Origin: Chitinophaga pinensis
GTDB taxonomy: Bacteria > Bacteroidota > Bacteroidia > 2-12-FULL-35-15
Assembly (NCBI GenBank): GCA_945885475.1
Contig: CAMCYR010000006.1
Coordinates: 1-64,000 of the forward strand
Length of the DNA stretch: 64,000 bases
Direction of reading: 5' to 3'
Shown: positions 40,851-50,167 of the stretch, in pieces
Layout: every line of letters starts with the position of its first letter
How positions within the stretch are numbered: the stretch's first letter is position 1
Notes under the pieces: generated by a model
The model's input: only the letters and a program-made list of their open reading frames with translations
The model's database searches: none
What the model was told of the DNA's origin: nothing
Program-made: the position numbers and the translations under genes

Positions 40851-40863
40851 TTCGTGAATTTTT

Positions 40864-40888
40864 GTATCACAGATTTTTAACCTGTGAT
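40864..40888. repeat. REP-like hairpin (minus orientation ATCACAGGTTAAAAATCTGTGATAC)
   Basis: GTATCACAGATTTTTAACCTGTGAT; imperfect palindrome sharing GTT-A-rich loop and GATAC end with 41616-41639. Confidence 0.75.
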
Positions 40889-40970
40889 TATATTTTCAAA
40901 GGATTTCAACCTAGAGATTTTTTATATTGAACAACTCTATTATAATCCTGTGTGACAAAACTAAGTAAAT

Positions 40971-41567
40971 TTAATTTAGTAAATCTAATCTAATAAAAGT
41001 ATGAGGCCATTTTTCCCAGTGTTCTGTCAGGCCCGCTTTAACAGGATTATTAATGACGTAATTTACGACATTTCTTAATTCTTTTTCACTTCTAATGAGG
41101 TGATCATAGCTTTCTTTCATCCAAAATGCTCCTTTTTTATTGAGAATAATGTTCGACTCTTTAGCTGTATATCTTTTTATGGAATGCATTATTTGGCTTA
41201 AATCGGGTGCTTCATCAGTAAGTTTTATTACAAGATGAACATGATTTGACATGATGCAATAACAGATTAATTGATAGTATTTTAAGTCAAAATGATGTAA
41301 AGCCTTTTTATTTATTTCTGCAACCTCCGGAATTGAGAGAAAGCTTTTGTCAGTTTTATATCGATCCATATATTCATCAAATGCTACAAAATAAGAATGT
41401 TTATTTGGCTGAATTATGAGTTCTTCTTTTTTATTCATAAACTCATTGTGAAGTTTCTCTATAATTTCTTTGGGCATGGAATCAACTAATCTGTAAGTAA
41501 TAAAAAAAATTCCTTGAGATGGATGAAGATGTGGTAAGTTTCTGCGGTGAAAAACAGGGTGTTGCAT
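40971..41567 (-). CDS. Y1 (IS200-like/RAYT) transposase
   Basis: GIFFITYRLVDSMP; CYCIMSNHVHLVIKL (HUH); GAFWMKESYDHLIRSEKELRNVVNYVINNPVKAGL (Tyr). Confidence 0.92.
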   Translation of the reverse strand: MQHPVFHRRNLPHLHPSQGIFFITYRLVDSMPKEIIEKLHNEFMNKKEELIIQPNKHSYFVAFDEYMDRYKTDKSFLSIPEVAEINKKALHHFDLKYYQLICYCIMSNHVHLVIKLTDEAPDLSQIMHSIKRYTAKESNIILNKKGAFWMKESYDHLIRSEKELRNVVNYVINNPVKAGLTEHWEKWPHTFIRLDLLN

Positions 41568-41615
41568 AAAGTAAGAAGAGGTTTTTTTAATAAGAATGAT
41601 ACTCTAGATGTAATT

Positions 41616-41639
41616 ACGCAGGTTGAAAACCTGCGATAC
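41616..41639. repeat. REP-like hairpin ACGCAGGTTGAAAACCTGCGATAC
   Basis: perfect 8-bp stem CGCAGGTT/AACCTGCG; inverted relative to 40864-40888. Confidence 0.8.
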
Positions 41640-43030
41640 TAAAGTAAAACACTTCCTAATAATAATGAAGCAACCGAAAAGTAGATGATTAAACCGGTGA
41701 TATCCACAAGCGTTGCAACAAATGGAGCAGAAGATACAGCAGGATCAAATCCGAATCGTTTCAGAATCAGAGGGAAGATCGAACCAATAATATTTCCCCA
41801 TAAAACAACACCTATCAATGAGGTACCAACAGTAAGTGCAATTTCAAACCAATGCGGACCATAAATTGGAGTGAATTGCGACCATGCTGCAACTCTAATG
41901 AAACCAATGATTCCGAGAATCAGTCCTAAAATTACTCCAACTTTAATTTCTCTTTTAATGATTGTCCACCAATTACGGATAGTTATTTCACCTAAAGCCA
42001 GCGCGCGGATAACTAGGGTAGAGGCTTGAGAGCCGGTATTTCCACCGCTTGAAATAATCAATGGAACAAATAATGAAAGAATCACAACCTTTGCAATTTC
42101 ATTTTCGAAAAAACCCATTGCGGTTGCCGTTAATGTTTCACCTAAAAATAATATGACCAACCATCCTGCACGCTTCCTTAAAATTCCCCAAAGCGACATA
42201 TTCATGTATGGCTCATCCAGGGCTTCCATACCCGCCATACGTTGCAAGTCTTCCGTCTCTTCCTCTCTTCTCACATCTACAATGTCGTCAATAGTAATTC
42301 GTCCTACTAATCTGCCAAGTGCGTCCACAACAGGCAATACAACAAGGTTGTATTTGTCCATTAAGTTGGCAACCTCTTCAGCAGCTGTATTTGTTTTGAT
42401 GGAAATTACTTTCGGATCGTATATTTCTGATACTCTTGACCTCGTTGAAGAAACGATCAGCTTTTTTAAATGAAGTAAACCGACTAATTTCTCATCGTCA
42501 TCTACCACATAAATAGCATAAATATTTTCTACATTATCAGCCTGCTCACGGATTTCACGAACGCATTCTATTGCATTGCTATTCACATGTACGCGAATCA
42601 ACTCGGTCGCCATTAAACCACCGGCCGTATTTTCATCGTAGTTTAATAGTTCAACAATGTCGCTAGCTTGCTCACTGTCTTCCATCTGAGCAAGAACTTC
42701 GTCCTGCACATTGTCGGGTAATTCCGCAATTACGTCAGCTGCATCATCCGAATCCATATTGTCGATGTGTTCGGCAATTTCTTTGGAAGTAAGGGATGCT
42801 AAAAAGTCTTCACGGACATCATCATCCAATTCAACCAATACATCGGCAGCAATTTGTTCGTCTAATTGAGTGTAAACATATTTCGCTTCTTCAATTTCAA
42901 GTTCATTGAAGATTTCAGCAATATCCTGAGCATAGAGTTCTTTGAAGTGTTCAACGACAAATGCTCCGTTTCTAGCTACGATCGCTTCGCGGAGTTTAAT
43001 TAAAAAGTCGTCTGTTAGTTCAAATTGCAC
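41639..43030 (-). CDS. mgtE: magnesium transporter MgtE
   Basis: MgtE N domain, CBS pair, C-terminal TM domain (SSGGNTGSQASTLVIRALALGEI); GTG start. Confidence 0.95.
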   Translation of the reverse strand: MQFELTDDFLIKLREAIVARNGAFVVEHFKELYAQDIAEIFNELEIEEAKYVYTQLDEQIAADVLVELDDDVREDFLASLTSKEIAEHIDNMDSDDAADVIAELPDNVQDEVLAQMEDSEQASDIVELLNYDENTAGGLMATELIRVHVNSNAIECVREIREQADNVENIYAIYVVDDDEKLVGLLHLKKLIVSSTRSRVSEIYDPKVISIKTNTAAEEVANLMDKYNLVVLPVVDALGRLVGRITIDDIVDVRREEETEDLQRMAGMEALDEPYMNMSLWGILRKRAGWLVILFLGETLTATAMGFFENEIAKVVILSLFVPLIISSGGNTGSQASTLVIRALALGEITIRNWWTIIKREIKVGVILGLILGIIGFIRVAAWSQFTPIYGPHWFEIALTVGTSLIGVVLWGNIIGSIFPLILKRFGFDPAVSSAPFVATLVDITGLIIYFSVASLLLGSVLL

Positions 43031-43060
43031 CAGGTACTATGTTTATAGTTTTTACGAGCG

Positions 43061-43068
43061 CAAAGGTA
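43061..43068 (-). promoter_or_regulatory. -7 box TACCTTTG upstream of mgtE
   Basis: caaaggta on + strand. Confidence 0.45.
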
Positions 43069-43105
43069 AGATTTATACCTATTGAAGCATTCGTTTAACG
43101 TAAAT

Positions 43106-43927
43106 TTAAACTTCCACCATATTTGTCAGTGCAACAAAGTCAGCAACCGATAACTCTTCGGCGCGCTGGCTGAGGTATTTGTGATCCAGGTATTCGGGTT
43201 TAAGTTTAAACGCTTTAATAGAATTGCGGAGCGTTTTTCTGCGTTGGTTGAATCCTGCTTTTACCACTTGTTTAAATAGTTTTTCATTGCAATCCAATTG
43301 CTGAACGGCATTTCTGGTAAGACGTATCACCGCTGACTGAACACGCGGAGGGGGATTGAATACGCTTGCATCTACCGTAAATAAATATTCAATGTCGTAA
43401 AATGCCTGCAGCAACACACTTGTAATTCCATAGGTTTTATTCCTTGGTTTAGACGCAATGCGCTCCGCTACTTCTTTCTGAAACATTCCGACAACTTCGG
43501 GAACCTGATTTTTATGATCCAAGACCTTGAATAAAATTTCGGTAGAGATATTGTAGGGGAAATTTCCAATGACAGCAAACGGTTCATTGTTGAACAGATT
43601 ATCAAAATCAAGCTTTAAAAAATCGCCTTCAATAATCTTATTTTCTAATGATGGAAAATTTTGTTTCAGATAGGCAATTGATTCTCTGTCGATATCAATG
43701 ATGTGTGTTTCATAAGCGCTTTCAAGAATTAAATATTTGGTGAGGACACCCATTCCCGGACCAACTTCAATCACTTTTTTGTATTGTGAGGTATATTTTA
43801 AACTTTTTACAATGTTCAACGCGATGGTTTCATCTTTCAGAAAATGCTGGCCTAAATGTTTTTTTGCTCTAACATCTTGATTTACCCTTTCGCTCGTGTG
43901 CAGGTTCATTGGTTTTTGGTTGTGCAT
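43106..43927 (-). CDS. rsmA: 16S rRNA (adenine1518-N6/1519-N6) dimethyltransferase
   Basis: KKHLGQHFLKDETIALNIV; VIEVGPGMGVLTKYL; VIGNFPYNISTEILFK; FNQRRKTLRNSIK. Confidence 0.96.
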   Translation of the reverse strand: MHNQKPMNLHTSERVNQDVRAKKHLGQHFLKDETIALNIVKSLKYTSQYKKVIEVGPGMGVLTKYLILESAYETHIIDIDRESIAYLKQNFPSLENKIIEGDFLKLDFDNLFNNEPFAVIGNFPYNISTEILFKVLDHKNQVPEVVGMFQKEVAERIASKPRNKTYGITSVLLQAFYDIEYLFTVDASVFNPPPRVQSAVIRLTRNAVQQLDCNEKLFKQVVKAGFNQRRKTLRNSIKAFKLKPEYLDHKYLSQRAEELSVADFVALTNMVEV

Positions 43928-43938
43928 TTTTTTTAGAT

Positions 43939-44238
43939 CTAAATCACTTCCAGTAAGGTTCTGAAGGCTACAAATTTATTCGCGTATTTATCGGCCACTT
44001 CTTTTTGAAGGCGCGGTGCATGCAACTTTTGGTACTCCTGCAATTTCTCGTGGCTTTCGCAGGAATATTGAATCGAATAGGTTGTTCCTTGTTCCTCATC
44101 AACCAACACTTTACAGATTTTATGGTCGATGAAATATCCTGTAGAAATTACATCCGGAATATGTTTTGATTTCATCCAGGTCAACCATTCTTCGCGGACA
44201 TCATTTTCGATGTTAACGGTGACATTGTATATTATCAT
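43939..44238 (-). CDS. DUF4286 family protein
   Basis: MIIYNVTVNIENDVREEWLTWMKSKHIPDVISTGYF...SIQYSCESHEKLQEYQKLHAPRLQKEVADKY. Confidence 0.85.
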   Translation of the reverse strand: MIIYNVTVNIENDVREEWLTWMKSKHIPDVISTGYFIDHKICKVLVDEEQGTTYSIQYSCESHEKLQEYQKLHAPRLQKEVADKYANKFVAFRTLLEVI

Positions 44239-44326
44239 GCCTTATAAATAATTTTTATTTTTACTTCTAACTTATAGCTTCACAGAATCGTTGATGAATT
44301 TTTCTCTTCTTCCCCAATCGATCAAA

Positions 44327-46147
44327 CTAATTAATGGAATCGCCTCTCAGTCTTCTGAAGCGTTTTCTCGCCTCCACAACATATAAACTATCCGGATATT
44401 TTTCCATCAACTGTTGATATAACTCTTTTGCCTTTTCTGTATTTTTAAATTGATCTTCGTTTAATTCTGCTAATTTAAACAAGGCATCGTCTCCTAAAAT
44501 ATCTTCTCCGTAATTTTTTAATAGCTCTTCGTAGTACGCGGCTGCTTCATCATAGTGCGCATGTTTCATTGCGATTTGTGCCTTTTTATAAATAATTTCA
44601 TCCGCGAGTGCATGATTCGGAAATGTTCTGTTTAATGAATCGAGGAGTAGGATCGCTTTATCATCCATATTTCTGAAGGTATAAAGATCTGCGAGTGCGA
44701 ATAATTCTAATGGCGCTTCGTTGGTGTCAATTGCTAATGCATCACTAATCAGTAGGGATAAATTCATAGCATCGTTTGAAATCAATTTTGATGTAGCGCC
44801 TTTCAAAATATCTAATTGTGTTTGAGCCCATCCAAAATCGCCCGTATAATATGATATTTTTGCAACTCTGAACTTTGCTTCTTGTCCGATTGCATCGTAT
44901 TTAAACGCTTTTTCTACCTGTGAATAGCGTAAGGAAGCTTCCCAGATATCACCGGTCATTAATAACACGTCCGCTAATTCAAGTTTACATTCGGCTTGCG
45001 TTGCCGCTGATAGTTGGGGCATTTCAATAGCTTCTTCCAATAGCATTTTTGCGGCATCTGTTTTATTCATATAGAATGCCTGAAGATGAGCTAGATTTTT
45101 CAGAAGCATAACGGTACTTGCTGATTTTCCTAATTCGCTAATCGTAGTTGTATAATTTTTTTCTAGCTCTGTTAAGTCAGCAGAAGTATAATTTCCTTTC
45201 GTTACTACTTTCTGATAAAAAACAAGTAACAGTTCGATGCGTGCATTCGTATAATAGTATACCTCCGGACCTTTTGCTATTACATAATTATAAGCCTTGA
45301 TAGCAACATCATACGCTTCGTTCTGAGCAAAAAGTTGCGCCAGGGCCATCACACGATTACCATCCTCTTTTTTCCTTTTATCCAAAGCCTTTGATTGTAT
45401 AAATGCTCCTTCCCAGTCTTTCTGCTGAATCTGCATCCAGATCAGTAATTCCGAAAAGATCGTTTTATCCGGATTTCTAGAAATGCGTTTTAATAGTTCG
45501 GTTTTCAACAGATCGTTTTGTTTCTGTTCTGCATCATTTCCAAAACTTGTTTGTAGCGCATTCTGAACACTTTGAATATAGGAATCCTGCGTTTCAAGAA
45601 TATCTAAATATTCGTTGATCATTGCGGTCCGGTCACCCAATAGTTTGTACACTTCAGCCAATTCAAAGCTATACGGATAATTGCTCTGAGAAATTTTTCT
45701 TCCTTTCAAATAAGTTGCAATCGCAAAATTATACTGACGTATAGTTTGATACGCATTGGCAACAGCAAAAACCTGATCATCGTACTTGATAGCTTTCACT
45801 GCAGTCTCCCAGGTTGTTTTAGCTTTTTCGATATCATCTGCACGAAAATAAACGTTACCCAGATCAACAATAAAATTAACTTGCTCCGGGTTTTGTTTGA
45901 CTTGTTTTTTAGCAATTTTTTCTGCTTTCTTAAAATCTTTTGTTTCAAGCAAACAGTTTAAGTAGGGCAGATAATACGCTTCAGGTGATTTTTTGTTGTA
46001 GAGTTTTTCGTAATAGTCTAGCGCTTTATCAAATTCTTTGTTTTGATAAAATTGCAAGGCAAGTTGCTCATCCGCTGAAGGTTGGGCGATTGTGCGTAAT
46101 TGTGAAATTACAAAAAGAAAAAATAATATGTGTTTAAGGTGTTTCAA
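44327..46147 (-). CDS. tetratricopeptide repeat protein
   Basis: Signal peptide; multiple TPR-like repeats (FDKALDYYEKLYNK, HYDEAAAYYEELLKNYGEDILGDDALFKLAEL). Confidence 0.85.
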   Translation of the reverse strand: MKHLKHILFFLFVISQLRTIAQPSADEQLALQFYQNKEFDKALDYYEKLYNKKSPEAYYLPYLNCLLETKDFKKAEKIAKKQVKQNPEQVNFIVDLGNVYFRADDIEKAKTTWETAVKAIKYDDQVFAVANAYQTIRQYNFAIATYLKGRKISQSNYPYSFELAEVYKLLGDRTAMINEYLDILETQDSYIQSVQNALQTSFGNDAEQKQNDLLKTELLKRISRNPDKTIFSELLIWMQIQQKDWEGAFIQSKALDKRKKEDGNRVMALAQLFAQNEAYDVAIKAYNYVIAKGPEVYYYTNARIELLLVFYQKVVTKGNYTSADLTELEKNYTTTISELGKSASTVMLLKNLAHLQAFYMNKTDAAKMLLEEAIEMPQLSAATQAECKLELADVLLMTGDIWEASLRYSQVEKAFKYDAIGQEAKFRVAKISYYTGDFGWAQTQLDILKGATSKLISNDAMNLSLLISDALAIDTNEAPLELFALADLYTFRNMDDKAILLLDSLNRTFPNHALADEIIYKKAQIAMKHAHYDEAAAYYEELLKNYGEDILGDDALFKLAELNEDQFKNTEKAKELYQQLMEKYPDSLYVVEARKRFRRLRGDSIN

Positions 46148-46175
46148 TTTAAAATCTAACGTCTAAAATCTAATA

Positions 46176-46481
46176 TCATTGTTTATATCCAATTATTGCC
46201 AACACCACAGCTTTCGCCTCAATATCCGTTCCGTTTCGTAAAGTTACTAAACTTCCTTCTCTTAAATGCTCACCAAATCCAACGGGTGCATAAAGTACAG
46301 CATTTAAAACGGCTGTTTGGCCTTGTTCTATTGGATTTTTGTAGAGTTCAATCTGGCATTCGGTGGAGTAGCTTTTTGCTCCTTTTACATACGCTTGGGG
46401 ACGATAAATGCCCATTAACTCATATTTGCTAAGATTTTCAACCAGCAATTTTACAATGAGGTATTTTTTGTGGTAGATCAT
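46176..46481 (-). CDS. hypothetical protein
   Basis: ORF; start at 46481 preferred since the longer ORF runs toward a hairpin repeat. Confidence 0.5.
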   Translation of the reverse strand: MIYHKKYLIVKLLVENLSKYELMGIYRPQAYVKGAKSYSTECQIELYKNPIEQGQTAVLNAVLYAPVGFGEHLREGSLVTLRNGTDIEAKAVVLAIIGYKQ

Positions 46482-46493
46482 TTTTAGAAGTAT

Positions 46494-46545
46494 CAAGTAT
46501 CAGGTATCAAGACACAGGACAAAAAATCTTGATACCTAATACTTG
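46494..46545. repeat. hairpin CAAGTATCAGGTATCAAGA...TCTTGATACCTAATACTTG
   Basis: 19-nt arms, one mismatch, ends one base before the kmo stop codon. Confidence 0.8.
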
Positions 46546-47892
46546 CTACATGATACTATTTAAAATTGCATTTTCCACTTCTTCGCTGTCCCATTTTGTA
46601 TCGATGTCAGGCATTGCCATAATTTTTTGCATAATTACTTCTTGCTTTTGTCCTTCTTTTAATGCTGTGGAATATCGGATGTGCGGACTGTATGTAACCA
46701 TCGAATAAAGCGGAATCCATTTGTCGGGGTGTTTGTTACTGAAGTGCGCTTCAATTTTCTTTTGTAATAAAAATTTCGGGTCTGCCGTTTTATCTCGCAT
46801 TTCAATAAAGTTAGCAATTGCTAAATCGGCAATGGCATCTCCATCTGGTTTTCGCAATGCTTCGTATTCTGGAAAAATTTTATTCCAATCTTCATTGTGT
46901 TTTCCTATCAAATCATTTAATACTACACAATCTTCAAATCCACAATTCATGCCTTGTCCGTAGAACGGAACAATCGCATGAGCAGCATCTCCGATAAGTC
47001 CAACTTTGTTGTCAAAAGTCCAGGGGAAACATTTTACAGTCACTAAAGAAGAAACCGGATTTTTCATGTAATCGTCAACAAGTGTTGGCATCAATGGAAC
47101 TGCATTTGGAAATTCTTCTTCAAAAAATTTCTGCACTTGTTCACGTGTTTTAATTGCTGCAAATGATTTTTCGCCCTCGAAAGGAAAAAATAATGTGCAT
47201 GTGAAATTACCATCCATGTTTGGTAAAGCAATCATCATAAAACTTCCGCGTGGCCATATGTGAAGGGCATTTTTTTCTAATAAAAATTCTCCATTTGGAC
47301 CAGGAGGAATTATTAATTCTTTGTATCCAGCAGAAATATAATGTTGATTGTATTCAAAACGATCGCTAGAAAGTTGCATGTTTAGTCGTGATGCAGCAAA
47401 CGCTCCATCAGATCCAAACATTAAGTCACTCTTTGAAGATGAAGTTTTTTTTGTTTCTGAATTTTCAAAGTATGCTTCTAAATTTGCTCTGTCGATAGAA
47501 GTGCAACGTTCGTTAAAATGGATTTTTACATTTTCTTGTTGTTCTGCCAAATCCATTAAACGCATGTTTATTTCTGCACGTGAAACAGAATAAATAGCTT
47601 GATTGTCTTTCCCATAAGGTTGATGAACTGTAGTGCCATCTTTATGATGTATAGCACGAGCATACATCGGTATTGCAATTTTTTTAATTTCATCTGCAAT
47701 TCCAACTCCTTCTAATCCCTTCCAACCTCTATCACTCAAAGCAAGGTTTATGGATCTTCCTGCATAAATATTTGCAGTCCGCATATCAGGTCTACGTTCA
47801 AATAAATCAATTTTATAGCCGCGTTTTGCTAAATAGATAGATAGCAATGAACCAACTAATCCTGCTCCGATAATGTTTACACTTTTACTCAT
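46546..47892 (-). CDS. kmo: kynurenine 3-monooxygenase
   Basis: IIGAGLVGSLLSIYLAKRGYKIDLFERRPDMR; GRSINLALSDRGWKGLEGVGI; GLIGDAAHAIVPFYGQGMNCGFEDC. Confidence 0.95.
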   Translation of the reverse strand: MSKSVNIIGAGLVGSLLSIYLAKRGYKIDLFERRPDMRTANIYAGRSINLALSDRGWKGLEGVGIADEIKKIAIPMYARAIHHKDGTTVHQPYGKDNQAIYSVSRAEINMRLMDLAEQQENVKIHFNERCTSIDRANLEAYFENSETKKTSSSKSDLMFGSDGAFAASRLNMQLSSDRFEYNQHYISAGYKELIIPPGPNGEFLLEKNALHIWPRGSFMMIALPNMDGNFTCTLFFPFEGEKSFAAIKTREQVQKFFEEEFPNAVPLMPTLVDDYMKNPVSSLVTVKCFPWTFDNKVGLIGDAAHAIVPFYGQGMNCGFEDCVVLNDLIGKHNEDWNKIFPEYEALRKPDGDAIADLAIANFIEMRDKTADPKFLLQKKIEAHFSNKHPDKWIPLYSMVTYSPHIRYSTALKEGQKQEVIMQKIMAMPDIDTKWDSEEVENAILNSIM

Positions 47893-47960
47893 GTTTTTTT
47901 AATTTCAAATAAACGATTTTGGTATATATTAATAAATGGTAAAAATCAGTCTTTGTTTTT

Positions 47961-49229
47961 TTATAAAGCACCTTTTAAAATTTCTCCGAACCGGTAGACA
48001 TCTTCAAACGAATTATATAAGGGAACAGGTGCACAACGAATAACGTTTGGTTCCCGCCAATCCGAAATAATTCCCGCTTCGCTTAGTTTATTAAAAAGTT
48101 CTTTCCCTCTTCCGTGCGCAACGATCGATAGTTGACAACCTCTTTGCTTTTTATCACGTGGTGTAATAATTTCTAATTTTTTATCCAGTGCTGTATTGAT
48201 ATCGTCAACAATAAATTCCAAATATCCGGTAAGTTTTTCTGCTTTTGCAACCAATGCATCCATCCCTACCTCTTCAAAAATATCTATAGATGCTTTGTGC
48301 GCAGCCATTGATAGAACAGGTGCATTGCTCATTTGCCATGCTTCTGCTGTAGACATCGGAATAAATCCTTTTTCCATTTTAAAGCGGGAATCTTTATCAT
48401 GTCCCCACCATCCTGCAAATCGAATGATCTCCGGTTTGTTCAAATGACGTTCGTTTATAAAAACTCCGGAAACCCCACCCGGGCCCGAATTCATGTATTT
48501 GTAACTGCACCAGCAGGCGAAGTCGACATCCCAGTCATGTAGTTCAAGTTTGATGTTTCCCGCAGCATGCGCCAGGTCAAAACCAACCAATGCTCCGGCT
48601 TTATGCCCGGCTTCGGTGATTCCTTTCATATCAAACACTTGTCCGTTATAATAGTTCACGCCTCCGATCAAAATTGTTGCAATGGAATCTTTATTTTTTT
48701 CGATCGCCGCCAAAATATCTTCGTGGCGGATGCAAACTTCACCTTCTCTTGGAAAAACTTCTATAATCGCATTTTCAGGATCCAAGCCATGAAATTTTAC
48801 CTGCGACTCCAACGCATATTGGTCGGAGGGAAATGCTTTTGCTTCACATAGTATTTTATAACGTGTTTTTGTGGGACGGTAAAAGCTAACCAAAAGCAAA
48901 TGCAGATTCACCGTAAGCTGGTTCATTGCAACCACTTCTTCGGGTTTTGCGCCCACAATTTTAGAAAGTGGAATAGCGAATTGTTCGTGATAAGGCATCC
49001 AGGGATTGCGTGCATGAAAGTGTCCTTCTACACCATATACAGCCCAATCCTCTAATTCATTCAATACATAATCCTGTGTGGCTTTGGGTTGCAATCCTAG
49101 GGAATTTCCTGTAAAATAGACTGTTTCACGTCCATGCATCATGGGGAAATAAAATTTCTCGCGATAATTTTTTAAGGGATCGTTTGTATCTTGTTGTTTG
49201 GCGTATTCAATAGTGTTTTCGTATTTCAT
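47961..49229 (-). CDS. kynU: kynureninase
   Basis: [57 protein letters not shown]. Confidence 0.96.
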   Translation of the reverse strand: MKYENTIEYAKQQDTNDPLKNYREKFYFPMMHGRETVYFTGNSLGLQPKATQDYVLNELEDWAVYGVEGHFHARNPWMPYHEQFAIPLSKIVGAKPEEVVAMNQLTVNLHLLLVSFYRPTKTRYKILCEAKAFPSDQYALESQVKFHGLDPENAIIEVFPREGEVCIRHEDILAAIEKNKDSIATILIGGVNYYNGQVFDMKGITEAGHKAGALVGFDLAHAAGNIKLELHDWDVDFACWCSYKYMNSGPGGVSGVFINERHLNKPEIIRFAGWWGHDKDSRFKMEKGFIPMSTAEAWQMSNAPVLSMAAHKASIDIFEEVGMDALVAKAEKLTGYLEFIVDDINTALDKKLEIITPRDKKQRGCQLSIVAHGRGKELFNKLSEAGIISDWREPNVIRCAPVPLYNSFEDVYRFGEILKGAL

Positions 49230-49775
49230 GGAGCGTTATCGGTTTTTTCTCGCAGAGACGCAGAGTTCGCTGAGCTGTCTGTTGCTTATTGGTTTTTTAC
49301 GTACTAAATGTTGTTTGTCGTATGCAATAGTGTTTTCGTATTTCATTGAGCGTTATCGGTTTTTTCTCGCAGAGACGGAGAGTTCGCTGAGCTGTGCACT
49401 GGTTATTGGTTTTTTACTTACTAAATGTTGTTTGGCGTATTCAATAGTTTTTTCGTATTTCATGGAGCGTTATCGGTTTTTTCTCGCAGAGACGGAGAGT
49501 TGTCTGTTGCTTATTGGTTTTTTACGTACTAAATGTTGTTTGTCGTATGCAATAGTGTTTTCGTATTTCATTGAGCGTTATCGGTTTTTTCTCGCAGAGA
49601 CGGAGAGTTCGCTGAGCTGTCTGTTGCTTATTGGTTTTTTACGTACTAAATGTTGTTTGTCGTTTGCAATAGTGTTTTCGTATTTCATGGAGCGTTATCG
49701 GTTTTTTCTCGCAGAGACGCAGAGTTCGCTGAGCTGTGCACTGGTTATTGGTTTTTTACGTAATAAATGTTTTTG
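49199..49775. repeat. tandem array A: 5 units of 117/117/108/117/~117 bp, each carrying a copy of the kynU start region plus TCTGCGTCTCTGCGAGAAA core
   Basis: Minus-strand ATGAAATACGAAAAcACTATT occurs with start codons at 49229 (real kynU), 49346, 49463, 49571, 49688. Confidence 0.93.
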
Positions 49776-49789
49776 GAGACGCAGTAGTT

Positions 49790-50167
49790 TTAGAAGTTGT
49801 TTACTATTCTTACTATTCCATCTTTTACTAGATTCACATTAAAGTTTACTAATAATCCTACCTTCTTGTCTGTTAATTTTAAATAAGTCAATAGTTGTTT
49901 GTGGTGAACTGGTGCTAGTGCTTCAACTGATTTTATTTCGACAATAACTTTATCTTCCACGATAATATCAGCTCTAAATCCAATATCCATTTTATTACCA
50001 TCATAAAATACTTCAATCCCTTCTTGTCTCTTAAAATTTAAGTTTCTCTTTTTTAATTCATAACAGATTACTTCTTCATAAATACTTTCCAATAATCCTG
50101 GACCAAGCCTTGAATGAATTTTTATAAATATATCAATAAGCGCTTCTGTAATATCATTTTCCTTCAT
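49790..50167 (-). CDS. GxxExxY protein (PD-(D/E)XK nuclease-like)
   Basis: GPGLLESIYEEVICYELKKRNLNFKRQ (GxxExxY) and RADIIVEDKVIVEIKSVEAL (D...ExK). Confidence 0.92.
   Translation of the reverse strand: MKENDITEALIDIFIKIHSRLGPGLLESIYEEVICYELKKRNLNFKRQEGIEVFYDGNKMDIGFRADIIVEDKVIVEIKSVEALAPVHHKQLLTYLKLTDKKVGLLVNFNVNLVKDGIVRIVNNF

Noticed and set aside
46546-49229. kmo-kynU as part of a novel kynurenine cluster
   Set aside because: Both are standard kynurenine-pathway enzymes in a known adjacent arrangement; the oddity is the repeat array upstream, reported separately.
49198-49842. 214-aa + strand ORF with repeated [23 protein letters not shown] units
   Set aside because: It is the antisense of the tandem array and stays open because units are multiples of 3; no independent coding evidence, and it overlaps kynU and the GxxExxY gene.
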